A stretch of 64,000 nucleotides of DNA from Bacillus_CJ salitolerans (GCF_042680805.1 NZ_JBHUEM010000003.1:496001-560000), one strand, 5' to 3'. Counted from the stretch's first letter, positions 1-8,973 are shown. Numbers and translations: made by a program. Notes: generated by a model not told the origin, from the sequence alone.

Positions 1-2093
1 GTGAAAAAATTATTATCTGGACAACAACGCCATGGACCATTCCAGCGAACTTAGGAATTTCCTTGCATCCAGATTTAGATTATAGTGTCGTTCTTGTAGA
101 TAATGTTAAGTATGTTATTGCTTCAGGTCTATATGAGGAAGTAACGAAAGTGTTAGAATGGAATAATCCTTCGGTTGTTAAAACGGTGAAGGGAATTGAA
201 CTAGAACATGTTGTAGCTCAGCACCCATTGTATGATCGTGATTCACTTGTAATGGTTGGTGAGCACGTAACGACAGAATCTGGTACTGGGTGTGTTCATA
301 CAGCTCCTGGACACGGAGAAGACGACTTTTTAGTTGGTCAAAAGTACGGACTAGATGTACTTTGCCCGGTTGATGAAAAAGGATATATGACTTCTGAAGC
401 AGAGGGTTTTGAAGGTCTATTCTATGACGAAGCGAATAAACCTATTACTGAAAAACTACAAGAGGTAGGAGCGCTTTTAAAGCTTACATTTATCACGCAC
501 TCCTATCCACATGATTGGCGTACTAAAAAGCCAACCATTTTCAGGGCAACAGCCCAATGGTTTGCTTCGATTGAAAACATTCGCGAAGAATTGCTACAAG
601 CTATTCAGGAGACTAAATGGGTTCCAGCTTGGGGAGAAACAAGATTATTTAATATGGTTAGAGACCGAGGAGACTGGTGTATTTCCCGCCAAAGAGCATG
701 GGGAGTTCCGATTCCAGTATTTTATGGTGAAACCGGCGAACCAATCATTACAGATGAAACGATCAATCATGTATCATCATTATTTAGAGAGCACGGCTCA
801 AATATTTGGTTTGAGAGAGAAGCTAAGGATTTACTACCTGAAGGCTTTACACACGAATCTAGTCCAAATCATACATTTACAAAAGAAGTGGATATTATGG
901 ATGTCTGGTTTGATTCTGGTTCTTCTCACCAATCCGTTCTTGAAGAACGTGATGATCTGCAGCGTCCAGCGGATTTATATTTAGAAGGCTCTGACCAGTA
1001 TAGAGGGTGGTTTAATTCATCGTTATCAACTGGTGTAGCAGTAACAGGGAAAGCACCTTACAAAGGTGTCTTAAGTCATGGGTTTGCTCTTGATGGTGAT
1101 GGTAGGAAAATGAGTAAATCTCTTGGAAATGTGGTTGTTCCAAATAAAGTGATGAGTCAGCTAGGAGCAGATATTCTTCGTCTTTGGGTAGCTTCTGTTG
1201 ATTACCAATCAGATGTAAGGGTGTCTGATGCAATATTGAAGCAAGTAGCAGAAGTGTACCGCAAAATTAGAAATACCTTCCGTTTCCTGCTTGGTAATCT
1301 GTTTGATTATGATCATGATAAGAACAAGGTGTCATATGAAAATCTACGTGAGGTAGATCAATACATGCTCGTTAAGCTTAATAAGCTAATCGATAAAGTA
1401 AAAAAATCGTATGAAACGTATGAATTTGCAGCTATTTACCATGCAGTACACAATTTCTGTACGATTGAATTAAGCTCGTTCTATCTAGACTTTGCAAAAG
1501 ACATTCTTTATATTGAGGCAGCTGATCATCCAGATCGTCGTTCTATTCAAACGGTTTTATACGAATCATTAGTCACGTTAACGAAGCTTGTAACGCCTGT
1601 CCTGCCTCATACAGCAGATGAAGTGTGGACATATATTCCGGGAGTTACAGAGGAAAGCGTTCAGCTTGTTGACATGCCTGAAGCAAAATATCCAGAAAAT
1701 GCAAAAGAAATTGAAGCAAAATGGGATGCATTTATGTCCTTACGTGATGATGTGTTAAAAGCATTAGAGCTAGCAAGAAATGAAAAGGTCATTGGAAAAT
1801 CACTGACGGCAAGTATAACCTTATATGCAACGGAAAAAACCGCATTGTTACTTCAATCCATTAATGAAGATTTAAAACAGTTATTTATTGTATCAAATGT
1901 TAAAGTTATTTCTTCAGAGGAAGCACCAGAAAATGCACATAAATTCGAGGGACTTTCCATTGTAGTTCAATCGGCAGAAGGAGAAACGTGTGAACGTTGT
2001 TGGGTAGTAACAACAGATGTTGGGGCAATTGCAGAACACCCTACACTTTGTAGTCGATGTGCAACGGTTATAAACAAGAGCTATGCCCAATAA
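1..2093 (+). CDS. ileS: Isoleucine--tRNA ligase, C-terminal part (5' end outside window)
   Basis: Class I aminoacyl-tRNA synthetase that charges tRNA-Ile in the cytoplasm. The reading frame is already open at base 3 and runs through a WTTTPWTIPANLG stretch typical of the IleRS editing domain, so this is a 5'-truncated gene and the TTG at 63 is not a real start. Visible features are the DWCISRQRAWGVPIP segment, the KMSKS loop (GRKMSKSLGN, about base 1110), the anticodon-binding helical region, and a C-terminal zinc finger with CERCW and CSRC. It is followed by a terminator and by ylyA and lspA, as in Bacillus. Identification is secure; only the N-terminal catalytic HIGH region is missing from view. 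Confidence 0.97.
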   Translation, partial: EKIIIWTTTPWTIPANLGISLHPDLDYSVVLVDNVKYVIASGLYEEVTKVLEWNNPSVVKTVKGIELEHVVAQHPLYDRDSLVMVGEHVTTESGTGCVHTAPGHGEDDFLVGQKYGLDVLCPVDEKGYMTSEAEGFEGLFYDEANKPITEKLQEVGALLKLTFITHSYPHDWRTKKPTIFRATAQWFASIENIREELLQAIQETKWVPAWGETRLFNMVRDRGDWCISRQRAWGVPIPVFYGETGEPIITDETINHVSSLFREHGSNIWFEREAKDLLPEGFTHESSPNHTFTKEVDIMDVWFDSGSSHQSVLEERDDLQRPADLYLEGSDQYRGWFNSSLSTGVAVTGKAPYKGVLSHGFALDGDGRKMSKSLGNVVVPNKVMSQLGADILRLWVASVDYQSDVRVSDAILKQVAEVYRKIRNTFRFLLGNLFDYDHDKNKVSYENLREVDQYMLVKLNKLIDKVKKSYETYEFAAIYHAVHNFCTIELSSFYLDFAKDILYIEAADHPDRRSIQTVLYESLVTLTKLVTPVLPHTADEVWTYIPGVTEESVQLVDMPEAKYPENAKEIEAKWDAFMSLRDDVLKALELARNEKVIGKSLTASITLYATEKTALLLQSINEDLKQLFIVSNVKVISSEEAPENAHKFEGLSIVVQSAEGETCERCWVVTTDVGAIAEHPTLCSRCATVINKSYAQ

Positions 2094-2101
2094 GTAATGA
2101 T

Positions 2102-2138
2102 AGGCTAAGTCAGATTAACACTCTGCTTAGCCTTTTTT
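2102..2138 (+). terminator. Rho-independent terminator after ileS
   Basis: AGGCTAAG and CTTAGCCT form an 8-bp stem, extended by CAGA/TCTG with one bulged base. It is followed directly by six Ts. It lies 8 bases after the ileS stop. Confidence 0.9.
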
Positions 2139-2195
2139 GATTATTAAGAAAGTAATAAAGTTTTCAGCAAGAGAATCGGCTAGGGACTTTAAAAA

Positions 2196-2313
2196 CCAGC
2201 TCCAGCATCCAACCACTCGGCGCCAAATAACCCTTAATGTGGAAAAGTACCCTTTTCCATTTAGGAACAAATGCTTTGCCATAGGCTAAACGAGGCGCTT
2301 GCGCATTTGTTCC
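2196..2313 (+). repeat. Dispersed intergenic repeat, copy A
   Basis: This copy lies in the roughly 370-base gap between ileS and the ylyA-like gene. It begins with CCAGCTCCAGCATCCAACC, has a GCCAAATAACCC motif, then a hairpin GGAAAAG/CTTTTCC, then AGGCTAAACGAGGCGCTTGCGC. The same ordered motifs recur near 18601, 21700, 24037, 35718, 54209 and 58131. No coding sequence or conventional IS was seen in it. The rest of the gap (2314-2440) holds no clear element apart from a small dyad GGTTAA/TTAACC at 2410-2428. Confidence 0.8.
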
Positions 2314-2462
2314 TACAACGTAACAATCGATAACCGCCAAAAAAGAAACCTCGCTCTACGTACTATATCATGAAAGGAAAAACTTGTAGCTTCTATTTTA
2401 GATAGTGCTGGTTAAACTAAAGTTAACCTATTTAGACTGACCATAGAAGAGGAGGCGTTTCC

Positions 2463-2798
2463 ATGGCTTACACAAATATGTATGCAGAACTGTATACAGA
2501 GCTTTTCATGATGAAACAAGAACTCGAAAGTCGTTTAAGCAAGGAAATCAAACATTTAAATCAAGAATTTTCAGCAGAGCTACTGTTCAGACACTCACAA
2601 GACGAAAAGAAAATTCTCATTCAAAAGCACATTAAGGATGACTTAAAAGATGTTGAACGTGCTTTAGCCAAAATGGAGTTTGGATTATATGGAATCTGTG
2701 AGGAAACAGGCCAAAGAATTCCGATCGAAAAGTTAAAAAATTTGCCGACAGCTAGAAGTATCCATGATTTTAACTATCATGAATTAGTGAGAATATAG
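2463..2798 (+). CDS. ylyA: TraR/DksA-family RNA polymerase-binding protein, YlyA-like
   Basis: A 111-residue protein with a long helical N-terminal half (residues 8-70, rich in K, E and L) and a short C-terminal segment YGICEETGQRIPIEKLKNLPTA that matches the DksA/TraR zinc-finger fold. Only one of the usual four zinc cysteines remains (C79); the second has become T and the last pair is lost. B. subtilis YlyA, at the same ileS-lspA position, is described as an RNA polymerase-binding protein affecting spore germination genes. A strong Shine-Dalgarno sequence, AGAGGAGG at 2448, precedes the ATG. The symbol rests on position and family. Confidence 0.8.
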   Translation: MAYTNMYAELYTELFMMKQELESRLSKEIKHLNQEFSAELLFRHSQDEKKILIQKHIKDDLKDVERALAKMEFGLYGICEETGQRIPIEKLKNLPTARSIHDFNYHELVRI

Positions 2799-2808
2799 AA
2801 TAAATAAT

Positions 2809-2835
2809 AGACGCCTGCTTTGCATGCGTCTTCTT
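2809..2835 (+). terminator. Possible terminator after ylyA
   Basis: AGACGCCTGC and GCATGCGTCT pair with one mismatch. The T-rich tail that follows (TTCTT) is short. This is a modest terminator. Confidence 0.5.
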
Positions 2836-2928
2836 AATGTGGAATGAACAAGGCTTTCATTGTCTGTTTTATCTTGTATATGATAAAATCAGGAAGTAAC
2901 TTTGTTAAAAGAAGCGGGGGAGCTGAAT

Positions 2929-3417
2929 GTGTTTTATTATTTGTTAGCGTTTGTCATTATTATATTGGATCAAATTTCAAAATGGCTAGTTGTCAAATAT
3001 ATGGAGCTTGGAGAAAGTATCACGATCATCCCTAATTTATTATATCTTACCTCCCATCGAAATAGAGGGGCTGCATGGGGTATATTGCAAGGACAGATGT
3101 GGTTTTTTTACATAATTACAGTCATCGTCATCATTGGGATTATTGTATTCATACAACGGTTAAAATCTACAGAGAAATTAATGGGTACAGCACTAGGTTT
3201 AATGCTCGGAGGTGCAATTGGAAATTTTATAGACCGTTTATTTCGTAAGGAAGTAGTAGATTTTATTAATACATACATTTTCACTTATGACTTCCCTATT
3301 TTCAACATAGCAGATTCAGCACTAGTTATAGGTGTAGGACTCTTTTTTATCCATACAATTATGGAAGGAAAGAAAGAAAAGGAGATAAAGCATGGAGCAG
3401 GTAACATTCACAATTAA
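2929..3417 (+). CDS. lspA: Lipoprotein signal peptidase (signal peptidase II)
   Basis: Membrane aspartyl protease that removes signal peptides from diacylglyceryl-modified prolipoproteins. The product has four hydrophobic segments. The two catalytic aspartates are in GNFIDRL..EVVDFIN and NIADSAL, and the N-terminal segment LDQISKW is characteristic. I place the start at GTG 2929 because GGGGGAG (2916-2922) is correctly spaced for it; the in-frame TTG at 2902 lacks a site. This gives 162 residues, the usual size. Its 3' end overlaps rluD by 26 bases. Confidence 0.95.
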   Translation: MFYYLLAFVIIILDQISKWLVVKYMELGESITIIPNLLYLTSHRNRGAAWGILQGQMWFFYIITVIVIIGIIVFIQRLKSTEKLMGTALGLMLGGAIGNFIDRLFRKEVVDFINTYIFTYDFPIFNIADSALVIGVGLFFIHTIMEGKKEKEIKHGAGNIHN

Positions 3418-4306
3418 CGAAGATCAACATCTCGAACGTATTGATAAGCTTTTATCAGCGATGGATGAGGACTGGTCGAGATCACAAGTACAACAATGGA
3501 TAAAAGACAATTTTGTCAAAGTGAACGGAGAACCAATTAAAGGTAATTATAAATGTAAAACCGGAGATGAAATAGTACTTACAATTCCAGATCCGGAACC
3601 TTTAGATATTGAAGCAGAGCAGATGAATCTAGATATTTATTATGAGGATGGAGACGTCCTTGTTGTCAATAAGCCAAGAGGCATGGTCGTACATCCTGCG
3701 CCAGGTCATGTTACTGGAACGTTAGTAAATGGATTAATGGCACATTGTAAGGATTTATCGGGTATTAATGGGGTAATGAGGCCTGGAATTGTCCATAGAA
3801 TAGACAAAGACACATCTGGATTACTAATGGTTGCAAAGAATGACAAGGCACACGAGTCATTAGTCAATCAATTAGTTGAGAAAACAGTAACAAGACGATA
3901 TAAAGCGATTGTTCACGGAGTCATTCCACACGATAAAGGTACAATAGATGCTCCGATTGGGCGAGACGAGAAGGATCGACAAAGTATGACTGTTACCGAG
4001 AAAAACAGTAAAGATGCCGTCACACACTTTCAAGTGATTGAACGATATAAGGATTTTACTTTTGTTGAATGTCAGCTAGAAACTGGTAGAACGCATCAAA
4101 TACGTGTTCATATGAAATACATTGGCTATCCTCTGGCAGGAGATCCTAAATATGGACCAAAGAAAACGATAGATTTAAACGGACAAGCCTTACATGCTGG
4201 GATTCTCGGTTTTGATCATCCTCGTACTGGCGATTACTTAGAATTTGAAGCACCCCTTCCAAAAGAATTTGAAGACGTTTTAGATTGGCTTAGAAAAAGA
4301 AGTTGA
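3392..4306 (+). CDS. rluD: RluD-family 23S rRNA pseudouridine synthase (YlyB)
   Basis: A 304-residue RluA/RluD-family enzyme. It has an N-terminal S4 RNA-binding domain (about residues 13-60) and a catalytic domain with HRIDKDTSGLLM, which contains the catalytic aspartate. The motif GRTHQIRVHMKYIGYPLAGDPKYG lies further on. B. subtilis ylyB sits at this position between lspA and pyrR. The exact rRNA target is inferred from the family. The start codon lies within lspA, with AAGGAG upstream at 3377. The -35 box of the pyr promoter overlaps its stop codon. Confidence 0.92.
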   Translation: MEQVTFTINEDQHLERIDKLLSAMDEDWSRSQVQQWIKDNFVKVNGEPIKGNYKCKTGDEIVLTIPDPEPLDIEAEQMNLDIYYEDGDVLVVNKPRGMVVHPAPGHVTGTLVNGLMAHCKDLSGINGVMRPGIVHRIDKDTSGLLMVAKNDKAHESLVNQLVEKTVTRRYKAIVHGVIPHDKGTIDAPIGRDEKDRQSMTVTEKNSKDAVTHFQVIERYKDFTFVECQLETGRTHQIRVHMKYIGYPLAGDPKYGPKKTIDLNGQALHAGILGFDHPRTGDYLEFEAPLPKEFEDVLDWLRKRS

Positions 4307-4331
4307 CAAAATTCGAGTCTACTGACATAAT
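4303..4331 (+). promoter_or_regulatory. Sigma-A promoter of the pyr operon
   Basis: TTGACA at 4303-4308, a 17-base spacer and CATAAT at 4326-4331. The -35 box overlaps the stop codon of the preceding pseudouridine synthase gene. Transcription should begin near 4338, just ahead of the first PyrR attenuator. Confidence 0.85.
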
Positions 4332-4337
4332 GACATT

Positions 4338-4463
4338 AATAATATATGACCCTTTAACACAGTCCCGAGAGGCTGAGAAGGAACCGGAGTAGTCGTATAG
4401 GGATATTTCTATCCTTTTTACGGTACAAGTGTATCCTCTCACCAGTCGGTGAGAGGATTTTTA
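4338..4463 (+). promoter_or_regulatory. PyrR-dependent attenuator 1 (leader of pyrR)
   Basis: The PyrR-binding hairpin lies at 4350-4381. It carries the conserved AGTCCCGAGAGGCT loop between CCTT and AAGG arms. A strong terminator follows at 4433-4463: ATCCTCTCACC, loop AGTC, GGTGAGAGGAT, then Ts. In Bacillus, UMP-bound PyrR stabilises the binding hairpin, which frees the terminator. Here this would shut the whole pyr operon when pyrimidines are plentiful. Confidence 0.9.
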
Positions 4464-4497
4464 CTTCTTCCAAGGGTAATAAAAGTGAGGTGTGAAA

Positions 4498-5043
4498 ATG
4501 TCACCACAAAAGGCCATTGTACTTGACGAACAAGCTATTCGCCGTGCACTTACAAGAATTGCTCATGAAATCATTGAAAAAAATAAAGGCATTGAGAATT
4601 GTATCATCGTCGGTATAAAAACGAGAGGGATCTTTATCGCTAAAAGATTAGCAGAAAAAATCGAACAAATCGAGGGGAACAAAATTCCTGTTGGTGAAGT
4701 TGATATTACCTTGTACCGAGATGATTTAACAAAGAAAACAGATGACCAAGAACCGCTGTTCAAAGGATCAGATGTACCGGTTGACGTTACAAATCAAAAA
4801 GTAATTCTAGTAGATGATGTGTTATTTACCGGTAGAACGGTACGGGCTGCTATGGATGCTTTAATGGATATGGGCAGGCCAGCCCATATACAGCTCGCAG
4901 TTCTTGTGGATCGTGGCCATAGAGAGCTGCCAATCCGTGCTGATTATGTTGGAAAAAACATACCTACTTCAAGCTCCGAAAAAATTATGGTTGAATTAAT
5001 TGAAGTAGATCAAGTTGAACAAGTAACAATACACGATAAATAA
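4498..5043 (+). CDS. pyrR: Bifunctional pyr operon attenuation protein / uracil phosphoribosyltransferase
   Basis: A 181-residue type I phosphoribosyltransferase fold protein. The PRPP-binding motif is KVILVDDVLFTGRTVRA, and the sequence DEQAIRRALTRIAHEIIEKNKG near the N terminus is nearly identical to B. subtilis PyrR. It binds pyr mRNA hairpins when charged with UMP or UTP and has minor UPRTase activity. I chose ATG 4498 over an in-frame GTG at 4492, because GTGAGG at 4484 is too close to the GTG. It is the first gene of the operon, with attenuators on both sides. Confidence 0.97.
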   Translation: MSPQKAIVLDEQAIRRALTRIAHEIIEKNKGIENCIIVGIKTRGIFIAKRLAEKIEQIEGNKIPVGEVDITLYRDDLTKKTDDQEPLFKGSDVPVDVTNQKVILVDDVLFTGRTVRAAMDALMDMGRPAHIQLAVLVDRGHRELPIRADYVGKNIPTSSSEKIMVELIEVDQVEQVTIHDK

Positions 5044-5050
5044 AGTTTAT

Positions 5051-5152
5051 CCCTTTTAATTTAGTCCTGTGAGGCTAGCAAAGGGTAGAGTGAAACTTAC
5101 GCATTCTGTGAGTATATTCTGCCTCTTTGCAATGATGCAAAGAGGTTTTCTT
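5051..5152 (+). promoter_or_regulatory. PyrR-dependent attenuator 2 (pyrR-pyrP)
   Basis: The PyrR-binding hairpin at 5051-5085 has CCCTTT/AAAGGG arms around AGTCCTGTGAGGCT. The terminator at 5122-5152 is CCTCTTTGCA, loop ATGA, TGCAAAGAGG, then TTTTCTT. It is the second control point, between pyrR and the uracil permease gene. Confidence 0.9.
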
Positions 5153-5211
5153 GTATAAAAATAAAGTAGATGAGAAGAAATAAAGATATTACGAGATGTA
5201 GGGGGAGCAGT

Positions 5212-6525
5212 ATGAAATCAAAAAACCAAAATATCGTTTTAGATATACATGAAAAACCAAAAGCTATGAACTGGATCTCACTAAGCTTTCAGCACTTGTT
5301 TGCCATGTTTGGTGCTACAGTATTAGTCCCAATTTTAACAGGATTAAGTCCAGCAGTCGCACTTATTTCAAGTGGTCTAGGTACGTTAGCATTCTTACTG
5401 ATCACAAAAGGGCAAGTACCGGCGTATCTAGGGTCATCATTCGCGTTTATTACTCCGATTATCGCTGCTCAAACATTAGGTGGGCCAGAAGCGGCGATGC
5501 TTGGAAGCTTCTTAGCCGGTATTGTATATGCAATTGTTGCACTAATTATTAAAGGGGCAGGATATCAATGGTTAATGCGCCTCTTACCACCAGTAGTTGT
5601 TGGACCAGTCATCATTGTCATCGGACTTGGTCTTGCAGGTGTTGCAGTTAACATGGCAATGCTTAAAGACACAACTGACCCTCAAACGTATAGCTTGCTA
5701 CATTTATCAGCTGGGTTGGTTACATTAGCATTAGTCATTATATTCTCAGTTTTCTTAAAGAAAGGGTTCCTAAGCTTAATTCCAGTCCTCCTCGGTATTA
5801 CTGGAGGATATATCTACTCACTGTTCGTAGGATTAGTTGATTTTACGGGTGTTAGAGAAGCAAAATGGATTCAAATGCCTGACTTTGTTACCTTTTACAC
5901 GGGAGTAAATTTCTCATGGGATATCGTACTTCTAATGGTACCAGTCGCTGTTGTAACTTTATCAGAGCACATCGGACATCAAATGGTGTTAAGTGAAGTT
6001 GTTAAGAAAGACTTAATCAAGCGTCCAGGATTACACCGATCAATCATGGGGGACGGAGTAGCTACAATAATTGCTTCATTAATCGGTGGACCTCCAAACA
6101 CAACATATGGTGAAAATATTGGAGTATTAGCGATCACAAAAGTATTTAGTGTGTTTGTTATTGCAGGTGCTGCAGTCTTCGCAATAGCGTTTGGTTTTAT
6201 TGGGAAAGTTAGTGCGTTTATCGCTTCTATCCCAACTCCAGTAATGGGGGGAGTATCCATACTTCTGTTTGGAATCATTGCTTCTTCTGGCTTAAGAATG
6301 ATGGTTGATTCAAAAGTGGATCTGGGCCAAAATCGTAATTTAATTATTGTATCTGTCATCCTTGTTATTGGGATTGGGGAAGCAATCATCAAAGTATCAG
6401 AGAACTTCGAGCTTCACGGTATGGCACTGGCTGCAATCTTAGGAATTTTACTAAATGTAATTTTACCAGGAAGAAAAGAAGCATCGGGCGATTTGACTGA
6501 TGTGGAAGACCATATAAGTAAATAA
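5212..6525 (+). CDS. pyrP: Uracil permease
   Basis: A 437-residue integral membrane protein of the nucleobase-ascorbate (UraA/PyrP) family, with about 12-14 hydrophobic segments. It imports uracil, probably by proton symport. Seen in the sequence: SLSFQHLFAMFGATVLVP near the N terminus and the family motifs SEHIGHQM and GGPPNTTYGENIGV, the latter in the substrate-binding region. The ATG at 5212 is preceded by AGGGGGAG; an in-frame upstream ATG at 5170 has no such site. It sits between attenuators 2 and 3, so uptake and synthesis are controlled together. Confidence 0.95.
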   Translation: MKSKNQNIVLDIHEKPKAMNWISLSFQHLFAMFGATVLVPILTGLSPAVALISSGLGTLAFLLITKGQVPAYLGSSFAFITPIIAAQTLGGPEAAMLGSFLAGIVYAIVALIIKGAGYQWLMRLLPPVVVGPVIIVIGLGLAGVAVNMAMLKDTTDPQTYSLLHLSAGLVTLALVIIFSVFLKKGFLSLIPVLLGITGGYIYSLFVGLVDFTGVREAKWIQMPDFVTFYTGVNFSWDIVLLMVPVAVVTLSEHIGHQMVLSEVVKKDLIKRPGLHRSIMGDGVATIIASLIGGPPNTTYGENIGVLAITKVFSVFVIAGAAVFAIAFGFIGKVSAFIASIPTPVMGGVSILLFGIIASSGLRMMVDSKVDLGQNRNLIIVSVILVIGIGEAIIKVSENFELHGMALAAILGILLNVILPGRKEASGDLTDVEDHISK

Positions 6526-6528
6526 TCA

Positions 6529-6631
6529 CCTTTTAAAAAAGTCCAGAGAGGCTTTCAAGGGTGTATCAGGGGAAACGATGGTTCTCTCCTGATTTCTTAC
6601 ACCCTTTTCTTATAAGAAAAGGGTGTTTTTT
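6529..6631 (+). promoter_or_regulatory. PyrR-dependent attenuator 3 (pyrP-pyrB)
   Basis: The PyrR-binding hairpin at 6529-6560 carries AGTCCAGAGAGGCT, the best match of the three to the consensus loop. The terminator at 6600-6631 is a 13-bp inverted repeat (CACCCTTTTCTTA/TAAGAAAAGGGTG) followed by six Ts. The next 150 bases before pyrB show nothing distinct apart from its ribosome binding site. Confidence 0.9.
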
Positions 6632-6785
6632 ATCAAATTGAAGTATATGAATAAAATGTTCTCGGTACTGATAGTAAAATGTCTTTTACAATTTTCAAAG
6701 CAGATGCCACACAATAGCCAAATGGTTCAATAAAATAAGGAATTGGTTATTACCAGTTATCTAATAAAATCTTGGGGGATTCACA

Positions 6786-7679
6786 ATGAAGCATTTATTA
6801 AAAATGAGTGACTTATCGGTTTCAGAAATTCAAGAAATTTTGGATCAGGCACAGAGGTTTGAACAAGGTGAAGATTGGAAAGTTGAAACAGATAAGTTTG
6901 TTGCCAATTTGTTTTTTGAACCGAGTACAAGAACTCGCTTTAGTTTTGAAGTAGCAGAGAAGCGACTTGGCCTTAAAGTCATAAACTTTGAAACAGAAAA
7001 CTCAAGTGTTCAAAAGGGTGAAACTCTTTACGATACAGTGAAAACTCTTGAAGCAATTGGCATGGATGCACTTGTGATCAGACATACAGAAGATCACTAT
7101 TTTGAAAAGTTAATTCCTCATATTAAAATTCCAATCCTAAATGCTGGAGACGGATGTGGCCATCATCCAACTCAGTCTCTCCTTGATTTGTATACGATAC
7201 AACAGGAGTTTGGTAGATTCGAAGATTTAAAGATTGTCATCGTAGGTGATATTAGACATAGTCGTGTGGCGAGATCTAATGCTGAAGTATTAAACCGATT
7301 AGGAGCACAAGTTATTTTTTCGGGTCCAAGAGAATGGCATGATGAACAAAATGCGAATGGAATTTATATGGAGATGGATGAAGCCGTGAAAGTAGCAGAT
7401 GTTGTTATGCTACTACGTATCCAGCATGAAAGGCATGCTGAAAAGATGGGTTTAACGATGAATGATTACCATACTCTATATGGTTTAACTACGATTAGAG
7501 AAAGTCAAATGAAAAATAGGAGTATCATTATGCACCCTGCTCCAGTGAATCGAGATGTTGAAATAGCAGATTGTTTAGTTGAATGTGATCGCTCGAGAAT
7601 CTTTAAGCAAATGAAGAATGGCGTATTTGTTAGAATGGCCGTTTTAAGACGAGGTCTTTTGAATAAAGGGGGAAAATAA
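6786..7679 (+). CDS. pyrB: Aspartate carbamoyltransferase catalytic subunit
   Basis: Condenses carbamoyl phosphate with aspartate, the committed step of pyrimidine synthesis. The carbamoyl phosphate loop is FFEPSTRTRFSFE (about residue 44 on). HHPTQSLLDLYT and MHPAPVNRDVE complete the active site. Its length of 297 residues is normal for the Bacillus trimer, and no regulatory pyrI gene is present nearby. CTTGGGGGATTCACA gives a good ribosome binding site. pyrC starts one base after its stop codon. Confidence 0.97.
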   Translation: MKHLLKMSDLSVSEIQEILDQAQRFEQGEDWKVETDKFVANLFFEPSTRTRFSFEVAEKRLGLKVINFETENSSVQKGETLYDTVKTLEAIGMDALVIRHTEDHYFEKLIPHIKIPILNAGDGCGHHPTQSLLDLYTIQQEFGRFEDLKIVIVGDIRHSRVARSNAEVLNRLGAQVIFSGPREWHDEQNANGIYMEMDEAVKVADVVMLLRIQHERHAEKMGLTMNDYHTLYGLTTIRESQMKNRSIIMHPAPVNRDVEIADCLVECDRSRIFKQMKNGVFVRMAVLRRGLLNKGGK

Positions 7680-7680
7680 A

Positions 7681-8973
7681 ATGGGAACAATGATTCTGAA
7701 AAATGGAACAAGATTAAATGAAGCCGGTGAATTCGAACGAGTTGAAGTGAAGATTACAGATGATAAAGTAGTAGAAATTGCTTCCGTCCTAGCAGTAGCA
7801 GGAGAAGAAGAGGTCATTGATATAAAGGGTAATCTCATTGTTCCAGGACTTGTAGATCTGCATGTACATCTGCGTGAGCCGGGTGGAGAACATAAAGAAA
7901 CAATCGCAACAGGTACACTCGCGGCTGCAAAGGGTGGATTTACAACAATTGCTGCAATGCCAAATACTCGACCAGTTCCTGATACAAAAGAACAAATGGA
8001 GTGGTTACAAACTAGGATTAAAGATACTGCAAAGGTTAATGTGTTACCTTATGCATCGATATCGATTCGACAGCTAGGTGAAACAATAACTGATTTTGAA
8101 GGACTTAAAGCAGCAGGGGCGTTTGCCTTTACTGATGATGGTGTAGGTGTTCAATCAGCAGGAGTAATGCTTGAGGCAATGAAGCGTGCTGCAGGGCTTG
8201 GGATGTCTATCGTAGCTCACTGTGAGGATAACACACTTATTAATAAAGGGTCTGTTCATGAAGGGGAATTTTCGAAAAAACATGGTATAAATGGTATTCC
8301 ATCGGTTTGTGAAGCCGTTCATATCGCGCGTGATGTACTGCTTGCAGAAGCTGCAAACTGTCATTACCATGTATGTCACATTAGTACGAAAGAGTCTGTT
8401 CGAGTTGTTAGAGACGCTAAAAAGGCAGGGATTAAAGTAACAGCAGAGGTAACACCACATCATCTATTGTTATGTGAAGACGATATTCCTGGCTTGGATC
8501 CAAACTTTAAAATGAACCCGCCACTTAGAGGGAAAGAGGATCAAAAAGCACTTATCGAAGGTTTATTAGACGGAACCATTGATTTTATAGCAACAGATCA
8601 TGCTCCACATACAGATCAGGAAAAAAGAGAAGGTATGCACCTTTCACCATTTGGAATTGTTGGGCTAGAAACGGCATTTCCCCTACTCTATACACACTTT
8701 GTAGAAAAAGGATACATTTCCTTAAAGCAGTTAGTTGACTTCTTAACTGTCAAACCAGCAGAAGCGTTTACGTTACCATATGGAACTTTAGAAGTTGGTA
8801 AGCGTGCTGATTTAACTGTTATAAACCTTATAGACGAAGAGGAAATAAATCCTTCTACGTTTTTATCAAAAGGGAAAAACACACCGTTTACAGGCTGGAA
8901 GTGTAAAGGTTGGCCGGAGTTAACCATCGCAAGCGGGACTATTGTATGGGAAAAGGAGAGAGCGACAGTATGA
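7681..8973 (+). CDS. pyrC: Dihydroorotase
   Basis: Zinc amidohydrolase that cyclises carbamoyl aspartate to dihydroorotate. Metal-binding motifs are VDLHVHLREPGGEHKE near residue 58, the later AHCEDN and TPHHLLL histidines, and ATDHAPH with the catalytic aspartate. The length of 430 residues fits class I bacterial dihydroorotases. GGGGGAAAATAA just upstream, at the end of pyrB, supplies the ribosome binding site. The stop codon overlaps the pyrAA start (ATGA). Confidence 0.97.
   Translation: MGTMILKNGTRLNEAGEFERVEVKITDDKVVEIASVLAVAGEEEVIDIKGNLIVPGLVDLHVHLREPGGEHKETIATGTLAAAKGGFTTIAAMPNTRPVPDTKEQMEWLQTRIKDTAKVNVLPYASISIRQLGETITDFEGLKAAGAFAFTDDGVGVQSAGVMLEAMKRAAGLGMSIVAHCEDNTLINKGSVHEGEFSKKHGINGIPSVCEAVHIARDVLLAEAANCHYHVCHISTKESVRVVRDAKKAGIKVTAEVTPHHLLLCEDDIPGLDPNFKMNPPLRGKEDQKALIEGLLDGTIDFIATDHAPHTDQEKREGMHLSPFGIVGLETAFPLLYTHFVEKGYISLKQLVDFLTVKPAEAFTLPYGTLEVGKRADLTVINLIDEEEINPSTFLSKGKNTPFTGWKCKGWPELTIASGTIVWEKERATV

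Noticed and set aside
63..2093. TTG at 63 as the start of ileS
   Set aside because: The frame is open upstream and encodes the conserved WTTTPWT segment, so the gene simply enters from outside the window.
2844..3035. Frame starting at an ATG before lspA
   Set aside because: It overlaps lspA in another frame, has no ribosome binding site and gives no recognisable protein.
8155..8463. Minus-strand frame inside pyrC
   Set aside because: It is a shadow of a well-conserved gene and shows no family pattern or start signals. Similar shadows in other genes were also ignored.
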